Source: an uncultured Eubacteriales bacterium
Lineage (GTDB): Bacteria > Bacillota > Clostridia > Christensenellales > UBA1242
DNA: 64,000 nucleotides
Assembly (NCBI GenBank): GCA_949001935.1
Contig: CARJLX010000001.1
Coordinates: forward strand, 372,001-436,000
Direction of reading: 5' to 3'
The notes under the pieces were generated by a model. The model saw only the letters and a list, made by a program, of their open reading frames with translations. It was not told the DNA's origin and made no database searches. The position numbers and the translations under genes were made by a program. Of this stretch, positions 1 to 7,053 are shown in pieces (the first letter of the stretch is position 1; each line of letters begins with the position of its first letter).

Positions 1-1413
1 CAATCTACCAATTTCTTCAGCTATATCATTAACATTTTCATCGATATCAAGACGACGATTTGGAATAGTCACATTAAACACACTATTTTCTACCTCATAA
101 GCAAATCCTAATCTATCTAGTTCAGTTTCAACATCACTATCAGTTAAAACCAAACCTAAAAGAGTATTAACTTCTTGAGTTTTGAAAGAAACTTTCTTTT
201 CCTTTTTATCTAGTTTGTCAATTGCGATAGTACCTTTAAGCACTTTTGCATCAGCATATTTTTCAAGCAAATAACAAGCTCTTTCAATCGCTTCAAGGGT
301 ATACTCATAATTCAAACCCTTTCCATATCGAATAGATGCTTCACTTCTAAGGTCAAGATTAGAGGCAGTATAACGAATACTAACGGCGTCAAAAATTGCA
401 CTTTCAATCAAGATATTTTTAGTATTTGCGTCAACTTCAGTGTTCTCACCTCCCATTACACCAGCTATGCAAATAGGTTTAACTCCGTCAGTTATCACTA
501 TATCACTTGATTTTAAAACTCTCTTATTACTATCTAAGGTGATAATCTCTTCACCTTCTTTAGCATCACGAACTAAGATACGCCCGCCAACCTTATCTTT
601 ATCAAAGAAATGAAGTGGTTGTCCATACTCAAGCATAACATAATTTGATATATCAACTACATTATTGATTGGACGCATCCCAGCGGAAATAAGACGCTTT
701 TTGATAAACTCTGGGCTTTCCTTTATAACAACATCCTTAACCATTTTCGCTGTATAAAAAGGACATTTTTTTGTTTCCACTTTGATGGACATATTATCTT
801 TTACATCCTCATTAATTTCACCATGTTTAGACTGTGGCAAAACAACCTTTCTATTTAAAATTGAAGCAATCTCATAGGCAAAGCCAATATGATAATAACA
901 ATCATTATTACGGTGTTTATGAATATCAACTTCATATAATGTATCATCTGTCCCAAGATAAATATTTGCGTCCGTACCTGCTGGCAAATCTGTATCTATT
1001 TCAGCAATACCTTTAGCATAAGTTTCCTCAGTTTTCTTTTCAAGACCAAGCTCATACAATGCACAAATCATACCATTTGACTCTTGTCCACGAATTCGAC
1101 CTGCCTTAATCTCAAAATCTCCTGGCAACACACACCCTGGCAGAGCCACCAAAACTTTAAGCCCCTTTCTTACATTAGGCGCACCACAAACAATTTGTGT
1201 TGTTTTTTCACCAACATCCACCTGACAAACATGCAAATGGTCGCTATCTGGGTGATCAACACATTCTTTAACATAACCAATCACAAGATGATCAATGCGG
1301 TTTGGAATAACTTTTTCAATTTTTACGCCTGCTTTAGTTATTTTGACAGCAAGTTCTTGAAGATCTTGATCTTCAATATCTATATAATCTTTAACCCAAT
1401 TTAAACTTATCAT
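1..1413 (-). CDS. pheT: Phenylalanine--tRNA ligase beta subunit, N-terminal 471 codons (runs off the window)
   Basis: Read on the minus strand, the frame stays open from an ATG at 1413 to the window edge. The protein begins MISLNWVKDYIDI, typical of bacterial PheT. An EMAP/OB-type tRNA-binding domain follows at about residues 40-150 (DHLHVCQVDVGE; later MICALYELGL), then B3/4-type sequence and the start of the B5 region (IPNRRLDIDENVND). The subunit partners PheS in the alpha2-beta2 enzyme that charges tRNA-Phe in the cytosol. The start has an AAAGGAGGG ribosome site, two bases separate it from the pheS stop, and both are read from the T-box leader upstream of pheS. The C-terminal part (B5 end, FDX-ACB) lies outside the window. 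Confidence 0.96.
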   Translation of the reverse strand, partial: MISLNWVKDYIDIEDQDLQELAVKITKAGVKIEKVIPNRIDHLVIGYVKECVDHPDSDHLHVCQVDVGEKTTQIVCGAPNVRKGLKVLVALPGCVLPGDFEIKAGRIRGQESNGMICALYELGLEKKTEETYAKGIAEIDTDLPAGTDANIYLGTDDTLYEVDIHKHRNNDCYYHIGFAYEIASILNRKVVLPQSKHGEINEDVKDNMSIKVETKKCPFYTAKMVKDVVIKESPEFIKKRLISAGMRPINNVVDISNYVMLEYGQPLHFFDKDKVGGRILVRDAKEGEEIITLDSNKRVLKSSDIVITDGVKPICIAGVMGGENTEVDANTKNILIESAIFDAVSIRYTASNLDLRSEASIRYGKGLNYEYTLEAIERACYLLEKYADAKVLKGTIAIDKLDKKEKKVSFKTQEVNTLLGLVLTDSDVETELDRLGFAYEVENSVFNVTIPNRRLDIDENVNDIAEEIGRL

Positions 1414-1415
1414 GA

Positions 1416-2459
1416 TTAACCCTCCTTTCTATCAAATACAACACTTTCACGAAGGTCTGTTTGATAGAATTTTCGTATATCACTTATTCCGTATTTTAGC
1501 ATAGCAAGCCTTTCTGCACCAAAGCCAAAGGCAAAGCCGTTCCAAACTTTAGGATCGTAGCCACAATTTCTCAAAACATTTGGATGAACCATGCCTGCAC
1601 CACTAACAGTTATCCAACCGCTGTTTTTGCAAAGAGAGCAACCCTTTCCTTTACAAACAAAACATGAGATATCTGTTTCAACAGAAGGCTCTGTGAATTG
1701 ATAATAACTTGGCCTAAACCTTGTTTGAACATCCTCGCCAAAAAGTTTTTTAGCAATCTCATCAAAAGTTCCCTTTAGGTCTGCAAGAGAAATATTTTTA
1801 TCTATTAGCAAACCTTCAATTTGCATAAATTGATGACTATGAGTTGCATCGTCAGCATCACGGCGGTAAGTTTTTCCAGGACAAATCATACGAATAGGCT
1901 TATCTCCGCCTGCAGCAAGCATTGTTCTTGCTTGAACTGGAGATGTTTGACTGCGAAGTAAAATTCTTTCGTCTTCAATATAAAAAGTATCTTGTGCATC
2001 TCGTGCAGGATGTCCCTTAGGAATATTTAAAAGTTCAAAGTTAAATCTATCCTCTTCAATCTCTGGTCCATCAACAACATCATAGCCCATAGACATAAAC
2101 ACCTCTTCAACTTCTTCAATAATATGTTCCAAAATGTTAGGTGCTCCATGCGGAATTTTAAGGGCTGGAAGTGAAATATCAATTTGTTCGCTCTTCAATT
2201 TTTCTTGTAATTTTGCATTAATAAACCCTTCTTCCTTTACCTTTAATGCACCTTCAATAGCATCGCGAACTTCATTTACTAAAGCACCAACCACAGGTCT
2301 TTCCTCAGCAGGAACATCTCTCATACCACGTAAAATAGCAGTAAGTTTTCCATTCTTACTTAAAAGTTCAACACGAAGTTCGTTCAAAGTTTTTTCATCA
2401 ACCGCCTTTTCAATTGCTGACAACCCATAAATTTTAATTTGCTCTAATTCTTGTTTCAT
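1416..2459 (-). CDS. pheS: Phenylalanine--tRNA ligase alpha subunit
   Basis: This 347-residue protein has the usual PheS length. It has an N-terminal coiled-coil arm (about 1-90) and a class II catalytic core. Recognisable parts are GHPARDAQDTFYI, RSQTSPVQAR (motif 2 region), FRPSYYQFTEPSVETD, and FGFGAERLAMLKYGI (motif 3) near the C-terminus. A small cysteine cluster, CFVCKGKGCSLC, sits in the insertion common in bacterial PheS. It forms the amino-acid activating half of PheRS with PheT, whose gene follows at a 2-bp gap. The ATG at 2459 has a GGAGGAG ribosome site. Expression should respond to uncharged tRNA-Phe through the T-box leader at 2474..2748. Confidence 0.98.
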   Translation of the reverse strand: MKQELEQIKIYGLSAIEKAVDEKTLNELRVELLSKNGKLTAILRGMRDVPAEERPVVGALVNEVRDAIEGALKVKEEGFINAKLQEKLKSEQIDISLPALKIPHGAPNILEHIIEEVEEVFMSMGYDVVDGPEIEEDRFNFELLNIPKGHPARDAQDTFYIEDERILLRSQTSPVQARTMLAAGGDKPIRMICPGKTYRRDADDATHSHQFMQIEGLLIDKNISLADLKGTFDEIAKKLFGEDVQTRFRPSYYQFTEPSVETDISCFVCKGKGCSLCKNSGWITVSGAGMVHPNVLRNCGYDPKVWNGFAFGFGAERLAMLKYGISDIRKFYQTDLRESVVFDRKEG

Positions 2460-2473
2460 TTCTCCTCCAAACT

Positions 2474-2748
2474 AAAAAAGCCCTTTCTCCTTATTGTTAG
2501 GACGAAAGGACAATTCGTGGTACCACCTAAATTCAGTTGATTTTATCAACCCTCATTACTTCATTAACGCAGAGTCACGGTGAAAACTATTTAACCAAAG
2601 TTTTTAATATAAAAATCCAACCTTCAGTTGTTCATAATCACGGCTAAAAAGTGAATTCACATTTTTTATTGTTATTCCCTTTCAGCCATGGGGAACTCTC
2701 TGCAAACACCTCAAAAATGCTACTAGTCTTTTATCTTCGCCTTTATAT
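2474..2748 (-). promoter_or_regulatory. T-box riboswitch leader of pheST
   Basis: The roughly 275-nt untranslated leader of pheS carries the T-box core TAGGTGGTACCACG (minus strand, 2516..2529), which is the conserved element that pairs with the tRNA acceptor end. A Rho-independent terminator follows at 2474..2510: a CCTTTC/GAAAGG stem and a run of Ts. About 125 nt upstream of the T-box core, in the Stem I region, GTGAATTCAC (2651..2660) contains a TTC triplet at 2653..2655, a fitting Phe specifier codon. Established mechanism: uncharged tRNA-Phe stabilises an antiterminator and allows transcription. The Stem I fold was judged by eye only. Confidence 0.92.
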
Positions 2749-2754
2749 GAATTA

Positions 2755-2784
2755 ATATTAACAAAATAACCAACTTCAAGTCAA
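2755..2784 (-). promoter_or_regulatory. Promoter of the pheST T-box transcript
   Basis: On the minus strand, TTGACT (2779..2784) and TAATAT (2755..2760) are separated by 18 bp. They lie just upstream of the T-box leader, as expected for a sigma-A promoter. Confidence 0.6.
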
Positions 2785-2833
2785 GTAATTTGCCGAATTT
2801 TAAAATATTTTTCATATCTTTTTTAATAAACAC

Positions 2834-2862
2834 TTGCCTATATTTTTATTTTATTTTACAAT
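2834..2862 (+). promoter_or_regulatory. Promoter of the RluA-family gene, placed for a leaderless transcript
   Basis: TTGCCT (2834..2839) and TACAAT (2857..2862) have a 17-bp spacer. Six bases (AAAACC) then separate the -10 box from the ATG at 2869. No Shine-Dalgarno sequence exists. Transcription should therefore start at or next to the A of the start codon. Confidence 0.65.
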
Positions 2863-2868
2863 AAAACC

Positions 2869-3771
2869 ATGAAAATGCAGAAATTTATCATTGACAGAGA
2901 TTGTAAAAGCATTTATATCTTTCTAAAACAACATGGTTTTTCAGAAAATTATATCAAAAACCTTCGCAAAGTCGAAGGCTTTTTGCGTGTAAATAATGAA
3001 ACAGTTTTTATTAATCATGCCTTAAAAACTGGTGACAAATTAGAAATTAACGCAAACCCAAACACTAAATCTAGTATTATGCGTTGCATAATACCTTTAG
3101 ATATTGTATTTGAAGATGAATTTTACTTAATCGTCAACAAACCTTCTGGTCTTGCAACAATGCCAACACGGTCACACTACACCAAAAATCTTGCAGGTGC
3201 GATTTGCAACTATATGGACAAAAAAGACCCTAATTTTGTACTTCGTATTATCAATCGTCTTGATAAAGACACCGCTGGACTTATTATTGTCGCAAAAGAC
3301 AGTGTTGCACAAAAAGAGCTTAAAACTATTGAAAAATTTTACCACGCTTTATGTGTAGGCAAAATTGAAAGGGCAATTACAATCGACAAACCAATTGCTA
3401 CACTTATAAATCAATATGGATACAATGAAAACAAACGAGTTATTTCAAATGATGGACAAGAAGCTACAACTTTTGTGAATCCTATTAAATATTATAAAGA
3501 AAAAAATATGACCTTAATCTCATGCAACCTTATACATGGCAGAACACATCAAATACGAGTTCATCTTTCAAGCATAAACCACCCACTAATTGGCGATAAA
3601 CTTTATGGCAATGAAACTTATTTTATTTCAGGCCTACAAAAACAATATTCAACATTCCTTAACCACACAGCCCTTGTATGCAAGTCTATTTCATTTACCC
3701 ACCCTTTTACTAATAATTTGATTAAGTTAGAGATTGATTATCCCGAAGATATCAAAAATTTAATAAATTAA
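2869..3771 (+). CDS. RluA/RluD-family RNA pseudouridine synthase
   Basis: This 300-residue protein converts uridine to pseudouridine in rRNA or tRNA. An S4-like RNA-binding segment spans about residues 10-65, followed by the catalytic domain. The signature INRLDKDTAGLIIVAK (about residue 130) contains the catalytic aspartate of the HRLDxxTSG family motif, with N for H and A for S. GRTHQIRVHLSSINHPLIGDKLYG is also typical but is interrupted here for length: the key parts are GRTHQIRVH and GDKLYG. The gene stands alone, diverges from pheST, appears to be leaderless, and ends at a shared terminator. The exact RNA target cannot be told from sequence. Confidence 0.93.
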   Translation: MKMQKFIIDRDCKSIYIFLKQHGFSENYIKNLRKVEGFLRVNNETVFINHALKTGDKLEINANPNTKSSIMRCIIPLDIVFEDEFYLIVNKPSGLATMPTRSHYTKNLAGAICNYMDKKDPNFVLRIINRLDKDTAGLIIVAKDSVAQKELKTIEKFYHALCVGKIERAITIDKPIATLINQYGYNENKRVISNDGQEATTFVNPIKYYKEKNMTLISCNLIHGRTHQIRVHLSSINHPLIGDKLYGNETYFISGLQKQYSTFLNHTALVCKSISFTHPFTNNLIKLEIDYPEDIKNLIN

Positions 3772-3795
3772 AAAACTCACTAGTTTAGTGAGTTT
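3772..3795. terminator. Bidirectional intrinsic terminator
   Basis: The inverted repeat AAAACTCACTA / TAGTGAGTTTT lies between two convergent genes, with A and T runs on both sides, so it can work on either strand. Confidence 0.8.
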
Positions 3796-4031
3796 TATTC
3801 TTTATCTTTTTCTTCTTTCTTGATTTGCTTTAAATCAGCAATAGTGTTTGTAACAATGCCAACAATGCCACATGTCAAACCACCTGCAAAAACAATAAGC
3901 CAACCTGGATGCCAAAAATTCAGCGTAATGCCTAATATCACATAAACCAAAGAGCATAAAATCATAATTGTTCCACATATTGCACCTGAAATGACTTGTA
4001 CAAAAGTTTTCTTTTCATTTTCTTTAGTCAT
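3795..4031 (-). CDS. Small two-helix membrane protein of unknown function
   Basis: This 78-residue protein has a charged N-terminus, two predicted membrane helices (about residues 10-32 and 40-64) and a Lys/Glu-rich tail (LKQIKKEEKDKE). The ATG at 4031 has an AGAGGA ribosome site, which supports real expression. The topology resembles small AtpZ/AtpI-like or other two-helix proteins, but no diagnostic motif is visible and no ATP synthase genes are near. I do not recognise the family. Confidence 0.7.
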   Translation of the reverse strand: MTKENEKKTFVQVISGAICGTIMILCSLVYVILGITLNFWHPGWLIVFAGGLTCGIVGIVTNTIADLKQIKKEEKDKE

Positions 4032-4133
4032 AATATCCTCTGATTAATAATATTATCTCATATTCAATAGTTTTTGTCAAATAATATATCTATAAAAAAT
4101 TTTATATTTAGTAGAAAATATTACGAAATTTAC

Positions 4134-4162
4134 TTGACATCAAACAAATTCTTATATATAAT
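4134..4162 (+). promoter_or_regulatory. Consensus promoter of tRNA-Leu(AAG)
   Basis: TTGACA (4134..4139) and TATAAT (4157..4162) are both perfect consensus hexamers with an ideal 17-bp spacer, about 40 bp before the tRNA. Confidence 0.85.
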
Positions 4163-4201
4163 ATCAAAGTACGCTTTAAAAAGCGTGCTCATATTTCCTA
4201 T

Positions 4202-4286
4202 GCGGGCGTGGCGGAATGGCAGACGCGCACGTTTAAGGGGCGTGTTCCTAATCAGAGTGTGGGTTCAACCCCCACCGCCCGCACCA
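4202..4286 (+). tRNA. tRNA-Leu, anticodon AAG
   Basis: A full cloverleaf with encoded CCA can be drawn. The acceptor is GCGGGCG/CGCCCGC, the D stem GCG/CGC, the anticodon stem CACGT/GCGTG with loop TTAAGGG (anticodon AAG at 4235..4237), then a long variable arm typical of class II tRNA, and the T stem GTGGG/CCCAC with loop TTCAACC. The discriminator is A (4283) and CCA is at 4284..4286. G37 fits Leu tRNAs that read CUN codons. A34 would be read as inosine if TadA acts on it. Confidence 0.93.
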
Positions 4287-4294
4287 TTATCGAA

Positions 4295-4322
4295 AAACTA
4301 GGCTTTATCGCCTTGTTTTTTT
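4295..4322 (+). terminator. Terminator of tRNA-Leu(AAG)
   Basis: An imperfect hairpin, AACTAGGC / GCCTTGTT with a 6-nt loop, is followed by a run of Ts, starting nine bases after the CCA end. Confidence 0.6.
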
Positions 4323-4460
4323 ATTTAAAAAACTACGGCCTGACGCCAGTTTTTCTCATCTTGCGACCAAAGCACATTCGTTAGCAATTTGTTGCAACTC
4401 AACAAAGAGATATTAATAAGATTGTATTTTATACAATCTCTTCTTTTTAATTTTAATCTT

Positions 4461-4571
4461 ACTTTTTAGGTGGGCACAGCCCACCACGAAATTAAATTAT
4501 GATTCCAACTTGGTTTTGGCTAAAAACTTGTCCCTGGCATTTTTTTACGCATCATCACGCCCGTACCAAAT
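4461..4571 (+). repeat. tRNA-end-associated repeat, copy 1 (after tRNA-Leu AAG)
   Basis: This non-coding block resembles the block at 59639..59750. Shared parts are TTTTAGGT, then GGCTAAAAACTTG (4518..4530), then GGCA followed by T-rich sequence and ACG, then a tRNA-like end. The end ACGCCCGTACCA (4557..4568) matches 10 of 12 bases of the 3' end of its own neighbour tRNA (CCGCCCGCACCA, 4275..4286). A perfect hairpin, GGTGGGC-ACA-GCCCACC, lies at 4469..4485. The rest of 4323..4460 shows no gene; it holds only a small AT hairpin near 4417..4443. The block looks like the remnant of an event at the tRNA 3' end. Confidence 0.6.
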
Positions 4572-4572
4572 T

Positions 4573-4598
4573 AAAAAGTGGCATTTTGCCACTTTTTT
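4573..4598. terminator. Bidirectional terminator after the ferritin-like gene
   Basis: The stem GTGGC/GCCAC is flanked by AAAAA and TTTTTT and overlaps the stop codon of the minus-strand gene. Confidence 0.75.
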
Positions 4599-4878
4599 AG
4601 TCTTGTTGCATAAATTCAGTATATCCTTTCTCAAATTGAGTTTTAGAATCAGGATCAAGTTTAAACAAAAGCCCAAAAAGTTGACCAACATGCAACTTTT
4701 CTTCTTCCATGATGTCTTGAATGGTTCGTTTAGCATCGGGATCATCTGTTGCATCTAAATGATTTTGATACATTACTATTGCTTCAAGTTCACCTATAAT
4801 ATCAAGCCTTGTATTTTGAGCTGTTAATGTGGTGTTTGTTTTATTTGAAACATTCAAAGATGAAAAAACACTTTTCAT
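4597..4878 (-). CDS. Short ferritin-like / rubrerythrin-type protein
   Basis: This 93-residue protein contains a ferritin-like two-helix core. GELEAIVMYQNHL (about residues 29-41) supplies Glu and His, and IMEEEKLHVGQLFGLLF (about 57-73) supplies the ExxH pair. This spacing resembles the half-ferritin (encapsulated-ferritin-like) family, in which dimers build an iron site, more than full rubrerythrin; no rubredoxin cysteines are present. The likely role is iron binding or oxidative-stress defence. No encapsulin gene is in the window. The ATG at 4878 has a GGAGGT ribosome site. A redox-regulated promoter was not identified. Confidence 0.75.
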   Translation of the reverse strand: MKSVFSSLNVSNKTNTTLTAQNTRLDIIGELEAIVMYQNHLDATDDPDAKRTIQDIMEEEKLHVGQLFGLLFKLDPDSKTQFEKGYTEFMQQD

Positions 4879-5050
4879 AAATACCTCCTTGTTTTATATA
4901 TGCTAAAATCAAAAACAAGTGTTCTTTAAACAAAAATCTAGATATTAAGGATTTATAAAAAGCATATTCTACTAGTCTATTTTTGTTATATAAAAATAAC
5001 ATACTAGCCAATATTTTAGACTAGTATGCATACTTATTTATAAAATTTAA

Positions 5051-6319
5051 TTAAATAACCTCTTTTTTCTTTTCTGGAAGCTCAAGTTTAATTATGTCAG
5101 GTTCAGCATCTTCTGTTTCTATAAATTTATCAGTGACAACAATCTTAGAAATATCTTTATGGCTTGGGGCTTCGTACATAAGTTTATTCATTTTCTTTTC
5201 AAGAATTGTTCTAAGCCCTCTAGCACCAGTTTTCAAATCCATTGCTTTTTTAGCAACCGCCTCAATAGCATCATTTGAAAATTCTAAGTTAATTCCATCA
5301 ATTTCAAACATAAGTTTATATTGTTTTACTATTGAGTTTTTAGGCTCTGTTAAAATTCGAGTTAACGCCTTTCTATCTAAATCATCAAGACCAACTTGCA
5401 CTGGTAAACGGCCTACAAATTCAGGAATAAGACCAAATTTTATCATATCATTTGGTTGAAGATCTTTCACAAAATTTACTTCACTCTTTTCTTGTTCTGT
5501 TTTTATTGGAGCATTAAAGCCAAGAGTCGTATCATTCTTTCTAGATTCAATAATCTTATCTAAACCTACAAAGGCACCACCGCAAATAAACAAAATGTTT
5601 GTAGTATCAATTTGCAACATTTCTTGATGAGGATGTTTTCTTCCACCTTGAGGTGGAACACTTGCAATTGTACTTTCCATAATTTTTAAAAGAGCTTGTT
5701 GGACGCCCTCTCCAGCAACATCACGAGTTATTGAAACATTTTGTGTTTTCTTAGCAATTTTATCTATTTCATCTATATAAATAATTCCGCGTTGAGCCTT
5801 TGCAATATCGTAATCAGCATTTTGTATAAGCTTTAATAAAATGTTTTCAACATCATCACCTACATAACCAGCTTCGGTTAACGTTGTCGCATCAGCAGAG
5901 GCAAAAGGAACTTTCAATATCTTTGCGAGTGTTTTAGCAAGCAAAGTTTTTCCTGATCCCGTTGGTCCAACCATTAAAATATTACTTTTTTCTAACTCAA
6001 CTTCATCTTTTTTATTTTTAACTGTATAATTATAATTTATGCGTTTATAGTGATTATAAACTGCAACTGCTAAAACGCGTTTTGCCTCATCTTGACCAAT
6101 GATATATTCATCAAGTTTGCCTTTTATAGTTTCTGGTGTTGGTAATTCGATAGCCTCAAACTCACTTGATTGTTTATTCTCCTCATGCATAATATCTCTA
6201 CATATAGCAACACACTCATCACAAATAAAAGCTTCTCCACCAGGACTTGCAATCAATTTTTTTGCATCTTTTTGTTTTTTTCCACAAAACGAACAGCTAT
6301 AACTTTCTTCATCTTTCAT
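5051..6319 (-). CDS. clpX: ATP-dependent Clp protease ATP-binding subunit ClpX
   Basis: ClpX unfolds tagged substrates and feeds them to ClpP. The start is set at the ATG at 6319, not the longer frame to 6379, because GGAGGTTT lies just before it and the protein then begins MKDEESYSCSFCGKK as in the family. It has an N-terminal zinc-binding domain (CSFCGKK and CDECVAIC), Walker A GPTGSGKTLLAK, the pore loop GYVGDDVE, Walker B IIYIDEIDKI, sensor and arginine-finger regions, and the lid domain. Its 422 residues match the usual size. It is the last gene of tig-clpP-clpX, 59 bp after clpP. Confidence 0.98.
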   Translation of the reverse strand: MKDEESYSCSFCGKKQKDAKKLIASPGGEAFICDECVAICRDIMHEENKQSSEFEAIELPTPETIKGKLDEYIIGQDEAKRVLAVAVYNHYKRINYNYTVKNKKDEVELEKSNILMVGPTGSGKTLLAKTLAKILKVPFASADATTLTEAGYVGDDVENILLKLIQNADYDIAKAQRGIIYIDEIDKIAKKTQNVSITRDVAGEGVQQALLKIMESTIASVPPQGGRKHPHQEMLQIDTTNILFICGGAFVGLDKIIESRKNDTTLGFNAPIKTEQEKSEVNFVKDLQPNDMIKFGLIPEFVGRLPVQVGLDDLDRKALTRILTEPKNSIVKQYKLMFEIDGINLEFSNDAIEAVAKKAMDLKTGARGLRTILEKKMNKLMYEAPSHKDISKIVVTDKFIETEDAEPDIIKLELPEKKKEVI

Positions 6320-6341
6320 TATTAAACCTCCAGCCTTATAT

Positions 6342-6368
6342 AAAGATAGGGAGAAAAACCTCCCTTTA
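6342..6368 (-). promoter_or_regulatory. Hairpin in the clpP-clpX gap
   Basis: GGGAG and CTCCC form a stem with a 6-nt loop and flanking A/T pairs between clpP and clpX. No continuous T run follows, so a processing or attenuation hairpin is as likely as a terminator. Confidence 0.4.
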
Positions 6369-6378
6369 TAATATATCA

Positions 6379-6981
6379 CTATTTACTATTTTTATCAGTC
6401 ATTTTTCTTGTCACAAAAATATCGTCAATAATTCCGTATTCTTTTGCTTCCTCTGCAGACATAAAATTATCTCTATCAGTATCTTTTTCAATAATTTCAA
6501 GTGGCTTGCCTGTATTTTCACTAAGAATTTTATTTAATCTTTCCTTAGTTTTCAAAAGGTGCATAGTCCTAATTTGAACATCAGTTGCCTGCCCTTGAGC
6601 TCCACCAAGAGGTTGATGAATCATAATTTCACTATTAGGAAGAGCAAAGCGTTTGCCTTTAGTTCCGCCAGCAAGTAGAAAAGCCCCCATTGAAGCCGCC
6701 ATACCTACACAGATTGTTGAAACATCACATTTGATATATTTCATTGTGTCGTATATAGCAAACCCAGCGGTCACACTTCCACCAGGACTATTAATATAAA
6801 GGAAAATATCTTTATCAGGATTTTTACCTTCAAGATACAATAGTTGCGCAACAATCAAATTGGCAGAATTATCATCAACTTCTCCATTTAAAAATATAAT
6901 TCTATCTTCAAGAAGTCTTGAATAAATATCATATGACCTTTCACTATTGCCAGTTTGGTCAACAACCATAGGAATTAACAT
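6379..6981 (-). CDS. clpP: ATP-dependent Clp protease proteolytic subunit ClpP
   Basis: This 200-residue serine peptidase assembles into a tetradecameric barrel. The catalytic triad is visible: Ser in GMAASMGAFLL, His in IMIHQPLGGAQGQ, and Asp in EKDTDRDNFMSA. The N-terminus MLIPMVVDQTGNSERSYDIY is typical. A strong AAAGGAG ribosome site precedes the ATG at 6981. It lies between tig and clpX, the common bacterial arrangement that links chaperone and protease. No CtsR operator was recognised. Confidence 0.98.
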   Translation of the reverse strand: MLIPMVVDQTGNSERSYDIYSRLLEDRIIFLNGEVDDNSANLIVAQLLYLEGKNPDKDIFLYINSPGGSVTAGFAIYDTMKYIKCDVSTICVGMAASMGAFLLAGGTKGKRFALPNSEIMIHQPLGGAQGQATDVQIRTMHLLKTKERLNKILSENTGKPLEIIEKDTDRDNFMSAEEAKEYGIIDDIFVTRKMTDKNSK

Positions 6982-7053
6982 AGATTTCTCCTTTTTGCCT
7001 TTTATATTATAAACTAAATTAAAATAAGAAAATTGTCTAATCTTAAAATAAGA

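Noticed and set aside
4074..4301. 75-codon plus-strand frame ending in a Pro-rich sequence
   Set aside because: It runs straight through the tRNA-Leu(AAG) gene and has no ribosome site; the Pro/Arg stretch is just the translated tRNA.
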